In this document: in pieces, positions 15,851-23,509 of the stretch | Numbering within the stretch: the first letter of the stretch is position 1 | Layout: every line of letters starts with the position of its first letter | Source of the DNA: Clostridiales bacterium | GTDB lineage: Bacteria > Bacillota > Clostridia > Christensenellales > Aristaeellaceae | Assembly (NCBI GenBank): GCA_012729115.1 | Contig: JAAYDR010000049.1 | Location: 1-61,150 of the forward strand | Direction: 5' to 3' | DNA: 61,150 nt | Made by a program: the position numbers and the translations under genes | Notes under the pieces: model-generated | The model's database searches: none | What the model was told of the DNA's origin: nothing | The model's input: the letters and a program-made list of their open reading frames with translations, nothing else

Positions 15851-17335
15851 ATGGATACACAGGGTCCTCTGTTGGAACTGCGGGGAATCAGCAAATCGTA
15901 TGCAGGTGTGAGAGTGCTGAACCATGTGGACTTCTCCCTCTCCCGTGGAGAAGTGCATTGTCTGGTGGGTGAAAATGGCGCGGGAAAGTCGACGCTCATC
16001 AAGATTCTGTCCGGTGCGATCCAGGCCGATGAAGGCGAGATTATCCTGAATGGGAAGCGGTGCAGAAATACCACTCCCCATCAGCAGATTGAACAGGGTA
16101 TCTCCACCATCTACCAGGATTCCGATTTGGTGGATACCTTAACCGTTGCCGACAACATTTTCCTTGGAAGTGAAATCAAACGTTTTGGAGTGATTGCGCG
16201 AAAAGAGCAGGAGCGAATTTCGCGGGAATTTGTAAACAGCCTGAATATCAACATTGATCCATCCATTCTTGTTTCTGAGCTTTCCACCGCGCAAAAGCAG
16301 ATCCTGCAGATGGCCAAGGCTCTCAAACGGAAAGCCAGCGTTATCATTATGGATGAGCCGACTTCTTCTCTTGGGGAAGAAGAATCGGCCGCATTGCTGC
16401 AGATTGTCAAACGCCTGTCCAGGGAAGGGATTGGGATCATCTACATATCCCATTATCTGGAAGAAGTGTTCTCCATCGCAGACCGGATTACCGTGCTCAA
16501 AGACGGGGTTGTAACCTGCGTGAAGAAAGCATCCGACATTACTTCTTCCGAGGTAATTCACGCCATGGTGGGCAGGGACGCCTCCCTGTTTTACAGCCGC
16601 GAGCGCTTTCCCATTGGGGAAGTGGTGCTGGAAGTCAAGAACCTGACTTGTCCCCCCTATGCAAAACCTGTTTCCTTCTCCTTGCGCAAGGGAGAAATAT
16701 TGGGATTTGGGGGTCTGGTTGGCTCCGGCCGCTCCGAGCTGATGAACGCGCTGTTTGGCGCGGTCAAGCCATTGGCAGGAGAAGTGTATCTGCATGGAAA
16801 CAAGCTGCTTATTTCCAGCCCACAGGATGCCATCAGACAGGGCATCTGCATGATCAACGAAAACAGAAAAGACGCCGGTCTCTTCCTCCAGCGCAGTGTG
16901 ATGGAGAATGTCTGCATTGCCAGGAATGAAAAGAAACTGTTCATAGACATCTCCAAGGACATATCCTCCACGGACGAGATGGTCCAGAAGCTGAATTTAA
17001 AGACTTCGGGCTTTCAGCAGGAAGTGCAGCGTCTCTCCGGCGGCAATCAGCAAAAGAGCATTCTTGCGCGATGGCTGCTGACCTCCTTTGATGTGATCAT
17101 TTTTGATGAGCCCACCAAAGGTGTGGATATCGGTGCGAGGGAAGAGATTTACAAGACGATTCTTGAACTGGCAAGGGACGGAAAAGGAATTATTATCATA
17201 TCATCCGATATGCCTGAGCTGTTGTCCATGAGCGATACCATCTGTGTTTTGCGGGAAGGCAGCCTTATTCATACACTCAGCCCGGAGCAGTTGACTGAAG
17301 AAGAACTGCTGAAAAAATATCTGGATATTGCATAG
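15851..17335 (+). CDS. Sugar ABC transporter ATP-binding protein, two ATPase domains (RbsA/MglA-like)
   Basis: 494 residues, the usual length of the double-ATPase family, with GGAGG before the ATG. The first domain has Walker A GENGAGKST (40-48), a degenerate signature ELSTAQ (143-148) and Walker B VIIMDEPTSS (165-174). The second has an altered Walker A (GLVGSGRSE), a good signature LSGGNQQKS and Walker B VIIFDEPTKGVD. One intact and one degenerate ATP site is normal for RbsA-type proteins. It energises uptake through the permease encoded 17 bases downstream. Confidence 0.93.
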   Translation: MDTQGPLLELRGISKSYAGVRVLNHVDFSLSRGEVHCLVGENGAGKSTLIKILSGAIQADEGEIILNGKRCRNTTPHQQIEQGISTIYQDSDLVDTLTVADNIFLGSEIKRFGVIARKEQERISREFVNSLNINIDPSILVSELSTAQKQILQMAKALKRKASVIIMDEPTSSLGEEESAALLQIVKRLSREGIGIIYISHYLEEVFSIADRITVLKDGVVTCVKKASDITSSEVIHAMVGRDASLFYSRERFPIGEVVLEVKNLTCPPYAKPVSFSLRKGEILGFGGLVGSGRSELMNALFGAVKPLAGEVYLHGNKLLISSPQDAIRQGICMINENRKDAGLFLQRSVMENVCIARNEKKLFIDISKDISSTDEMVQKLNLKTSGFQQEVQRLSGGNQQKSILARWLLTSFDVIIFDEPTKGVDIGAREEIYKTILELARDGKGIIIISSDMPELLSMSDTICVLREGSLIHTLSPEQLTEEELLKKYLDIA

Positions 17336-17352
17336 ACAAGGGGGCACCGAAC

Positions 17353-18330
17353 ATGCGGTCAGATGGTGTGGCACAGCGAAAAACGCAGCCCTTTATCCGC
17401 GGCATTCTCTCTTCCCAGGCTTTCTACCTGTCCGTGATCATCCTTATTCTGAGTCTGGTTACAGCGATCATCAATCCAAGATTTCTATCAATCAGGAATA
17501 TCAGTGCAGTTCTGGCGCAGATTTCCACACTGGGTCTGGTATCATCGGGCATGATGGTGCTGATCATTTCCGGCAGCTTTGATATATCGGCAGGAGCCAT
17601 CATTGGTTTTGCGGGAACCATGATGTGCCTTGCAATTGATAAAGGCGCATCCGATATCGTGGCAATGCTGGTTGCGATTCTCGTTGCAACCGCCTGTTCC
17701 ACCCTCAATGGCACGCTCTCGGTTCTGTTTAAGGCCCCGTCCTTTATCATCACACTGGCAACCACCAGCATCTATACCGGTTTGTGCCTTACCATAACAG
17801 GAGGCGGCAACGTAGCGATCTTCAACCGTTTTGAAGCGCTTGCCAGCACCTACCTGTTTGACTCCATCCCCCTGCTGTTTATCCTCAGCCTTTTGGGCTA
17901 CATTTTGATCGGATCCATGCTCAAATACTCGCAATTCGGCCGCCGCGTCTTCGCGATTGGCAACAACCCGCAAGCGGCATACCTGGCCGGCATCAGCGTG
18001 AACAAGAATAAAATCCTGTTTTTTGTGACAAGCGGACTCATGATCAGCGTCGCATCGATTATGCTGGTGTCCAGGCTTGGCGCATTTCAGGCCTCCACAG
18101 GCGCAGGAATGGAACTGCAGGCCATTGGAGCCGTAATCATTGGCGGCGCGCCCATCAATGGCGGAAGCGGCAAAATGTCGGGAACTTTCTGCGGAGTGCT
18201 GCTGACAGGTGTCATCTTCAACTCCCTCAACCTGCTGCGCGTCAGCCCCTATCTGCAGAACATTTCCTTTGGCGTCCTCATCCTGTTATCCATCGCCATC
18301 AGTTCCATGCGTCACAAACTGTCCAATTAA
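17353..18330 (+). CDS. Sugar ABC transporter permease (RbsC-like)
   Basis: 325 residues with about ten hydrophobic segments. The branched-chain/ribose permease signature is visible in GMMVLIISGSFDISAGAIIGF, and GAVIIGGAPINGGSGKMSGTFCGVLL is the conserved cytoplasmic loop region of RbsC. It forms the membrane channel of the transporter with the preceding ATPase and the binding protein. Only one permease gene is present, so it presumably acts as a homodimer. Confidence 0.92.
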   Translation: MRSDGVAQRKTQPFIRGILSSQAFYLSVIILILSLVTAIINPRFLSIRNISAVLAQISTLGLVSSGMMVLIISGSFDISAGAIIGFAGTMMCLAIDKGASDIVAMLVAILVATACSTLNGTLSVLFKAPSFIITLATTSIYTGLCLTITGGGNVAIFNRFEALASTYLFDSIPLLFILSLLGYILIGSMLKYSQFGRRVFAIGNNPQAAYLAGISVNKNKILFFVTSGLMISVASIMLVSRLGAFQASTGAGMELQAIGAVIIGGAPINGGSGKMSGTFCGVLLTGVIFNSLNLLRVSPYLQNISFGVLILLSIAISSMRHKLSN

Positions 18331-18354
18331 GCGAATTATGAAGGAGGGCAAAAA

Positions 18355-19305
18355 ATGAATCTGCAGTATGTCGATTCTGTACGGGAGAGCATCAGGGAAC
18401 GTTTTGAAGCCAAGAAGAAAGCACACCCCGAAAAATTTGAAAGACGTCTTGAGCTGTCCTTCAGCAACTGGGTGTTTGGGCTGGAATCACTGGAAGAAGC
18501 TGTAAAAAGACTGGCGAAATACAATGTTCGTTATATTGAGCTTGGCGGCAATTATGGCGGAAACGACATCGGCTATCAGGCGGATGTTGAGGGGACCAAA
18601 GCCATCCTGGACAAGCATGGCGTGCAATGCTCGGGCATCTGCGGCTTTTTTGGGGACAGCAATGCCCTGTCCACCAACAACAACTTTGTCAGGCAGACCG
18701 CTGTGGACTATATCCGCAAGGAAGTGGCTTTCTGCAAGGCCATCGGGGGCACCTATATGCTGGTCGTGCCGGGCACTGTGGGAAGGAGCACTGCCTATGA
18801 CAGTTCCGACTATGCCAGGAGTGTACTGACGCTCCGGTCGGTGGCAGATGTCTTCACTGAGCATGGAATCCTGTGCGCCGTGGAACCCATCAACTCTGCC
18901 GAGGTTCCCATCTGCTCTACCATTGAAAGTGTGCAGCAGTACATTAAGGACGTGAACCATCCGGGCGTGCAGCACATTAACGGGGATATCTTTCACATGC
19001 TGTGCGGTGAGCGCAACATTCCGGAGGCAATACTGCAGGCAGGAAGCCAGCTGGTCAATCTTCATATTGAGGACACCAACCGCCTCCCGCTGGGCAACGG
19101 CATGATGGACGTTGACACCATTATCCGTGCACTGTACCTCATCGACTACAACCGCGAGGGATGCTTTGTGACCGGCGAGCCTTTGGGGCCTGGCCGGGAC
19201 TCCTATGCGATTATGTTTGGTCAGCACAGTGAAGACTACAAGGAGCGGCTTGTGGCTGAAACCGTCAAGGTATTCCGGGAAAGAGAAGAGGCTGTACTTG
19301 GCTGA
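18355..19305 (+). CDS. Sugar-phosphate isomerase/epimerase family protein (TIM barrel)
   Basis: 316 residues, with AAGGAGG before the start. The fold is the xylose isomerase-like TIM barrel: LAKYNVRYIELGGNYGG, CAVEPINSAEVPI, VQHINGDIFHML, LVNLHIEDTNR, and a last Glu in GCFVTGEPLGP. The Glu, Asp, His and Glu residues at strand ends match the metal site of D-psicose/D-tagatose 3-epimerases. It is the last gene of the transporter operon, so it probably epimerises or isomerises the imported sugar. No kinase or dehydrogenase for the pathway is in the window. Confidence 0.85.
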   Translation: MNLQYVDSVRESIRERFEAKKKAHPEKFERRLELSFSNWVFGLESLEEAVKRLAKYNVRYIELGGNYGGNDIGYQADVEGTKAILDKHGVQCSGICGFFGDSNALSTNNNFVRQTAVDYIRKEVAFCKAIGGTYMLVVPGTVGRSTAYDSSDYARSVLTLRSVADVFTEHGILCAVEPINSAEVPICSTIESVQQYIKDVNHPGVQHINGDIFHMLCGERNIPEAILQAGSQLVNLHIEDTNRLPLGNGMMDVDTIIRALYLIDYNREGCFVTGEPLGPGRDSYAIMFGQHSEDYKERLVAETVKVFREREEAVLG

Positions 19306-19350
19306 AACAGCACGGCAGCCGTATCATAAGGACACAGGACACATAAACGG

Positions 19351-19386
19351 GCAAGAGGGGTCAGGCATCGTCCTGACCCCTCTTGC
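19351..19386. terminator. Terminator hairpin between convergent epimerase and serA
   Basis: GCAAGAGGGGTCAGG (19351-19365) and CCTGACCCCTCTTGC (19372-19386) form a perfect 15-bp stem with a 6-base loop. There is no long T-run on either side, but the strength and position between converging genes suit a bidirectional terminator. Confidence 0.7.
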
Positions 19387-19440
19387 ATCAAGGCCCATAC
19401 AGGGTTTGAAAGCGGAACCCCTGAGAACGTCTTTCCTGTT

Positions 19441-20613
19441 CTACTCCTGAAAGCACCTCAGACGGATGACTCCCGGAATCTCCCTGAGCTGGTCCAGGAG
19501 CGCCGGGTCGGGGAGGATATCCAGCTCCAGCACAGTCACAGCCATGGACTTGCGGCTCTTGTTGATCATGTTGTTGATGTTGATCTTCTTTTGGGCAATG
19601 GCGGCGGAGATTGCGCCCACCATGCCCGGCTCATTTTCATGGATGATCAGCAGGCGGGTGCCCTCGCTGTACCCCAGCAGGATTTCAGGGAGGTTGACGC
19701 TGTTTCTGATCTGCCCGAACTCCAGATAATCCCTGATTTGCGCCGCAGCCATGGAAGCGCAGTTTTCCTCGCTTTCCGGGGTGCTGGCCCCCAGGTGGGG
19801 AATGGTAACGGCGTTCTTCATCCCCAGCACGGCTTCGGTGGGGAAGTCGGTGACATAGCTGGCCACCTTGCCGCTTTCCAAAGCTGCCGCCAGTGCCTCG
19901 GCGTCCACCAGCTCTGCGCGGCTGAAGTTGAGCAGATGCACAGCGTTCTTCATCTTGGCGATAGCGGCGGCATCAATCATGCCCCTGGTCTTGTCGGACA
20001 GGGGGATGTGCAGGGTGATGTAATCGGCATGGGCCAGCACTTCCTCCATGGTATTGCTGCGCTTCACAGCCCGGCTCAGGGACCAGGCGCTGTCTACGCT
20101 GATGAAGGGGTCAAAGCCAATGACCTCCATTCCCAGGCCGTTGCTGGCCGCATTGGCCACAATGGCTCCAATGGCTCCCAGGCCAATGACACCCAGGGTC
20201 TTGCCCCGGACTTCAGGCCCGGCAAACTTCCCTTTGCCCTTTTCCACCAAAGCGGGTACCTCCTCCCCCTTGCCTCGAAGGGAAAGGGCCCACTGGATGC
20301 CCCCTGCCACATTGCGGCTGCCCAGCATCAGGCCGCAGACCACCAGCTCTGCCACGGCGTTGGCATTGGCACCGGGGGTATTGAACACCACGATGCCCCG
20401 GCGGTTGCACTCGTCGATGGGGATATTGTTGGTGCCCGCTCCCGCCCGGCCAATAGCCAACAGGCTGTCGGGCAGGGGCATGGAATGCATGTCCGCAGAA
20501 CGTACCAATATGGCATCGGGCACAGGCTCTTCCCTGGCGATCAGGTAGTTTTCCGCGCTCAGGTGCCGATGAATAATACCGGAAATCTCATTGAGGGTCT
20601 GAATCTTGTACAT
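19441..20613 (-). CDS. serA: D-3-phosphoglycerate dehydrogenase
   Basis: 390 residues. It oxidises 3-phosphoglycerate to phosphohydroxypyruvate, the first step of serine synthesis. The NAD-binding motif GLGAIG is at 144-149, and ADYITLHIPLSDKTRG and the catalytic region follow. The C-terminal 75 residues form an ACT domain (IIHENEPGMVGAISAAIA), so serine or another amino acid may regulate it. The length corresponds to the short ACT-containing type without the extra ASB domain. AAGGAG precedes the ATG; serC ends 29 bases upstream, so the two form an operon. Confidence 0.93.
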   Translation of the reverse strand: MYKIQTLNEISGIIHRHLSAENYLIAREEPVPDAILVRSADMHSMPLPDSLLAIGRAGAGTNNIPIDECNRRGIVVFNTPGANANAVAELVVCGLMLGSRNVAGGIQWALSLRGKGEEVPALVEKGKGKFAGPEVRGKTLGVIGLGAIGAIVANAASNGLGMEVIGFDPFISVDSAWSLSRAVKRSNTMEEVLAHADYITLHIPLSDKTRGMIDAAAIAKMKNAVHLLNFSRAELVDAEALAAALESGKVASYVTDFPTEAVLGMKNAVTIPHLGASTPESEENCASMAAAQIRDYLEFGQIRNSVNLPEILLGYSEGTRLLIIHENEPGMVGAISAAIAQKKININNMINKSRKSMAVTVLELDILPDPALLDQLREIPGVIRLRCFQE

Positions 20614-20642
20614 GGCCCATAGCTCCTTTCCGCTGTGCCCAA

Positions 20643-21722
20643 TTATGGCCGCCCGGCCTCAAAGGCTTTCATCACATCCACCAGCTTCTGGACTCCCTCC
20701 ACAGGCATGGCATTGTAGATGCTGGCCCGCATGCCGCCCACATTGCGGTGCCCTTTGAGGTTCACCAGGCCGTGAGCGGCGGCAAACCTGACAAACTCGT
20801 CATCCAGGGCCTTGTCTCCGGTAACGAAGGTCACATTCATCAATGAGCGGTATTCCATTTGGGCCGTGGCCCTAAACAGCCTGGATTCATCCAGGAAATC
20901 ATAGAGCAGGGCGGCCTTGGCCACGTTTTGCTTGTATATGGCCGCAACGCCTCCCCTGTCTCTGAGCCACTCAAATCCAAGCTTTGCCATGTAGATGCCA
21001 AAGGTATTGGGGGTGTTGAGCATGCTGTCGTTCTTCTGCTGCTGGGCCCAGTTGAGAAGCTTGGGGCACAGAGGGCTGGCCTTGCCCAGCAGGTCACTGC
21101 GCAACACCACCACACAGAGCCCGGCCGGGCCGATGTTCTTTTGCGCTCCTGCGTAAATGACACCAAAACGGCTCACATCATAGGGCTCAGAAAGGATGTT
21201 GCTGCTCATGTCGGCCACCAGCGGAACATCACCGGTGCTTGGAAGCTTCACATACCGGGTGCCGTAAATGGTGTTGTTGGTGGTGATGTGGGCATAGTCC
21301 GCGTCCGCGTTCCAGGCGATTTTCTCCACATCGGGCACATGGGTGTAGTTGTCCTCCTTGCTGGAGGCCACAATGTTTACCGTGCCATAGCGCCTGGCCT
21401 CCTCCGCCGCCAAATGGGCGAAGTTGCCGCTGTCCACATAATCGGCCTTGCCGGTGGCCATCAGGTTGAGGGGAACGGCGGAAAACTGCTGGGTCGCTCC
21501 GCCCTGGAGGAAGAGCACATCATATCCCTCAGGAACGCCCATGAGCTCCCTAAACAGGGCAACGGTTTCAGCCAATATCTCCTCAAACATGGGAGTGCGA
21601 TGGCTCATCTCCATGACGCTCATGCCCTTGTCTCTGTAACAAACCAGCTCGCTTTGTGCTTTTTCCAGCACGCTTTGGGCAATCACCGCCGGTCCTGCCG
21701 AGAAGTTGAATACGCGTTCCAT
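20643..21722 (-). CDS. serC: Phosphoserine aminotransferase
   Basis: 359 residues, standard length, behind AAAGGAGG. It makes O-phosphoserine from phosphohydroxypyruvate and glutamate. The N-terminus VFNFSAGPA and FLQGGATQQF are family signatures. The pyridoxal phosphate lysine is K195 in GVIYAGAQKNIGPAG, and the C-terminus has LKGHRNVGGMRASIYNAMP. It is first in the serC-serA operon. No phosphoserine phosphatase gene is nearby. Confidence 0.96.
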   Translation of the reverse strand: MERVFNFSAGPAVIAQSVLEKAQSELVCYRDKGMSVMEMSHRTPMFEEILAETVALFRELMGVPEGYDVLFLQGGATQQFSAVPLNLMATGKADYVDSGNFAHLAAEEARRYGTVNIVASSKEDNYTHVPDVEKIAWNADADYAHITTNNTIYGTRYVKLPSTGDVPLVADMSSNILSEPYDVSRFGVIYAGAQKNIGPAGLCVVVLRSDLLGKASPLCPKLLNWAQQQKNDSMLNTPNTFGIYMAKLGFEWLRDRGGVAAIYKQNVAKAALLYDFLDESRLFRATAQMEYRSLMNVTFVTGDKALDDEFVRFAAAHGLVNLKGHRNVGGMRASIYNAMPVEGVQKLVDVMKAFEAGRP

Positions 21723-21793
21723 GATGGTTCCTCCTTTATGCCGGGGTTAGTGGGACGTTTTCTGCCCTATGGGCAATTTTTTACCCTTAATTC

Positions 21794-21822
21794 ATTATGC
21801 GCCGGGTCTCCTAAAAATGCAA
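21794..21822 (-). promoter_or_regulatory. Promoter TTGCAT-17-CATAAT for serC-serA
   Basis: On the minus strand TTGCAT (21817-21822) and CATAAT (21794-21799) are 17 bases apart, about 70 bases before serC. I see no T-box or other riboswitch in the short leader. Confidence 0.5.
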
Positions 21823-21835
21823 GCCATCCCTTCCC

Positions 21836-21889
21836 AAAAAAACAATTTGGAAACAGGCGGGGGAAACCGGCCTTCGCCGTTCCCCCGCC
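21836..21889 (-). terminator. Terminator after the NlpC/P60 gene
   Basis: GGCGGGGGAA (21856-21865) and TTCCCCCGCC (21880-21889) form a 10-bp stem. On the minus strand a run of seven T follows 13 bases beyond the stem (21836-21842). It separates the NlpC/P60 gene from serC. Confidence 0.6.
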
Positions 21890-21917
21890 CAAGGCGGTTT
21901 CCGCCCTCCAGGAGGCG

Positions 21918-22586
21918 TTACAAAGCTTTCAGGAATTCCCGCATCATATACCCCGTCGTGTTGTCATAGCGCACCCGCCACCAGGTATCGTCCGCATCCT
22001 CCAGCACATTCACCTTTTCTCCCAGAGGCACGCGCCGGAGTACTACGCTGTCCTTGCCGGGAGATTTGCGCAAGTTCACGGTGGAGCCGGAGGGAGCGGT
22101 AGTCATCGCAAATTGCGGCACAGGCTTGGGTCCAGGTCCCTCATAGGACACCTCTTTCAGATACCCCGCATGGCTCCAGCCCGAAAGCCTGGTATCCACC
22201 CTGGCTGCCGGGGGTGTAGCATTGATGATCTGCAGGGGAGCAACGCCGGCCACCAGGCCGATGTGGTAAAAATCCTCCGGCAGCTCCGGATTGTAGTACT
22301 TGCCACCGGGCTTGTATTCCGCCTTCAGGTTGCTGGTGTCCGCCTTGGATTTGAAAATGGCCATCCCCGGCGTAAGCTGGGCCACGCTGCTCACCCGCTT
22401 CACATCCCGGCAATACACCCGGACAATCCGGTTGGAGCCATGGTAAATGGTCTGTTTATACTTGTTGTAGGCATATACAAAAGCGCCGGAGCAATCAATG
22501 CCCTTGCTGTTGTTGCTCCCCGGGGATGCATACGGCCAGCCGATGATTTCTCGAAAGGCCGACACAATCTGCGCCACGGTGATCAT
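21918..22586 (-). CDS. NlpC/P60 peptidase with C-terminal SH3 domain
   Basis: 222 residues from the ATG at 22586, with AAGGGAG nine bases upstream; the longer upstream frame is not supported. The NlpC/P60 fold is shown by KGIDCSGAFVYAY (Cys32), LTPGMAIFKSK and DFYHIGLVAG (His108). A linker and an SH3 domain follow (GSTVNLRKSPGKDSVVLRRVPLGEKVNVLE). Such proteins cut peptidoglycan stem peptides. There is no signal peptide, as in phage endolysins, so it may be a prophage relic or need another export route. Confidence 0.85.
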   Translation of the reverse strand: MITVAQIVSAFREIIGWPYASPGSNNSKGIDCSGAFVYAYNKYKQTIYHGSNRIVRVYCRDVKRVSSVAQLTPGMAIFKSKADTSNLKAEYKPGGKYYNPELPEDFYHIGLVAGVAPLQIINATPPAARVDTRLSGWSHAGYLKEVSYEGPGPKPVPQFAMTTAPSGSTVNLRKSPGKDSVVLRRVPLGEKVNVLEDADDTWWRVRYDNTTGYMMREFLKAL

Positions 22587-22656
22587 CGCGCTCACTCCCT
22601 TCGGTGCGTGCCGTGCACTTACCAGCCTATGTGAAGGAAATGAGCCGGGTGCGCAA

Positions 22657-22693
22657 AAGCCCCCGGTCATGGCACGGGCCTGTCCGGGGGCTT
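22657..22693 (-). terminator. Terminator after the 54-residue small gene
   Basis: AAGCCCCCGG (22657-22666) and CCGGGGGCTT (22684-22693) form a perfect 10-bp stem, followed on the minus strand by TTTTGCGC. It lies 57 bases beyond the stop of the small gene. Confidence 0.65.
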
Positions 22694-22749
22694 CCTTTAT
22701 GGAGTGAGTAAAAGAACCGGGAAAATGGCCGGTCCCAAATGTGAGGGTT

Positions 22750-22914
22750 CTACAAATCGTCCGCGTCCTGCACCGGCGGCTCGCCCTCCAAGGCAGTGCC
22801 GGTGTAGCTGCCCAAAATGTCGCTGTGCTCCTCGTCAGCCATGCGCGCCAACTCGCACAGCTTGCGGGGATCGGGATGAAGAAGCTTTGCTCTTCGCCCT
22901 TTGCCTTGACTCAT
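22750..22914 (-). CDS. Small hydrophilic protein, 54 residues, unknown
   Basis: The ATG at 22914 follows CAAAGGAGG at an ideal distance. The 54-residue product begins MSQGKGRRAKLLHPDPRKLC and continues ELARMADEEHSDILGSYTG, ending PPVQDADDL. It has a basic start and a very acidic end, and its own terminator follows. Strong ribosome site, terminator and balanced composition make it a real gene. I do not recognise the family; the layout suggests a compact DNA- or protein-binding element. Confidence 0.7.
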   Translation of the reverse strand: MSQGKGRRAKLLHPDPRKLCELARMADEEHSDILGSYTGTALEGEPPVQDADDL

Positions 22915-22978
22915 TGGCCTTCCCTCCTTTGGGGATAGTGTGATCCCGGAAGGAGCGGGCTATGCAAGGAAGGATTGC

Positions 22979-23467
22979 TCAGGAAGGATCGGCCTGCTGG
23001 GTTTCTTTTTTTCTGGCTCTGCGGGCTATGTCGTTGGTATCGATGCTGCTTCGATACACCACAAAGCGCTGGAAGAGAAATTCCGTCACGAAGTTCACCA
23101 GCATGGTGCCAATCAGGACCAGATCCTCATTGGCTCCGCCGCTGGTAAGCCAATGGCCGCCCCAGGTGGACAGGGGGGTAAATACCAGATAATACAGAAA
23201 AACCAGCAGCATGGCCCTGGGTACGTTCATGTCGCTGCGGAAGGTGTAGCGGCGGTTGAAGGTAAAATTCCACAATACGCTGAGCACCAGAGCAATGCCG
23301 TACGACAGCCAATAGGGCAGGTTCAGGCCCTTGGAAAGCAACTCAAAGCCGGCGATCTGGATGATCCCCGCCGATGCGGAAAACAGGGTGAACTTCAGCG
23401 CCTGCCAGGCGGATTGCCTGCCGCCCCCCTGGGCAGCCTGGGAAACGGTGGTCTGCTTGTCCTTCAT
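22979..23467 (-). CDS. GtrA-family membrane protein
   Basis: 162 residues with four hydrophobic helices. WQALKFTLFSASAGIIQIAGFELL, LSVLWNFTFNRRYTF and LFQRFVVYR are the GtrA signature positions (the WNF.. NR.YTF motif is diagnostic). GtrA proteins are thought to move lipid-linked sugars across the membrane or support glycosyltransferases that modify surface polysaccharides. No partner glycosyltransferase adjoins it. Confidence 0.85.
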   Translation of the reverse strand: MKDKQTTVSQAAQGGGRQSAWQALKFTLFSASAGIIQIAGFELLSKGLNLPYWLSYGIALVLSVLWNFTFNRRYTFRSDMNVPRAMLLVFLYYLVFTPLSTWGGHWLTSGGANEDLVLIGTMLVNFVTEFLFQRFVVYRSSIDTNDIARRARKKETQQADPS

Positions 23468-23509
23468 GATGGATGATTCCTCTTTTCATCATAGCAATCC
23501 TTGGAATAC

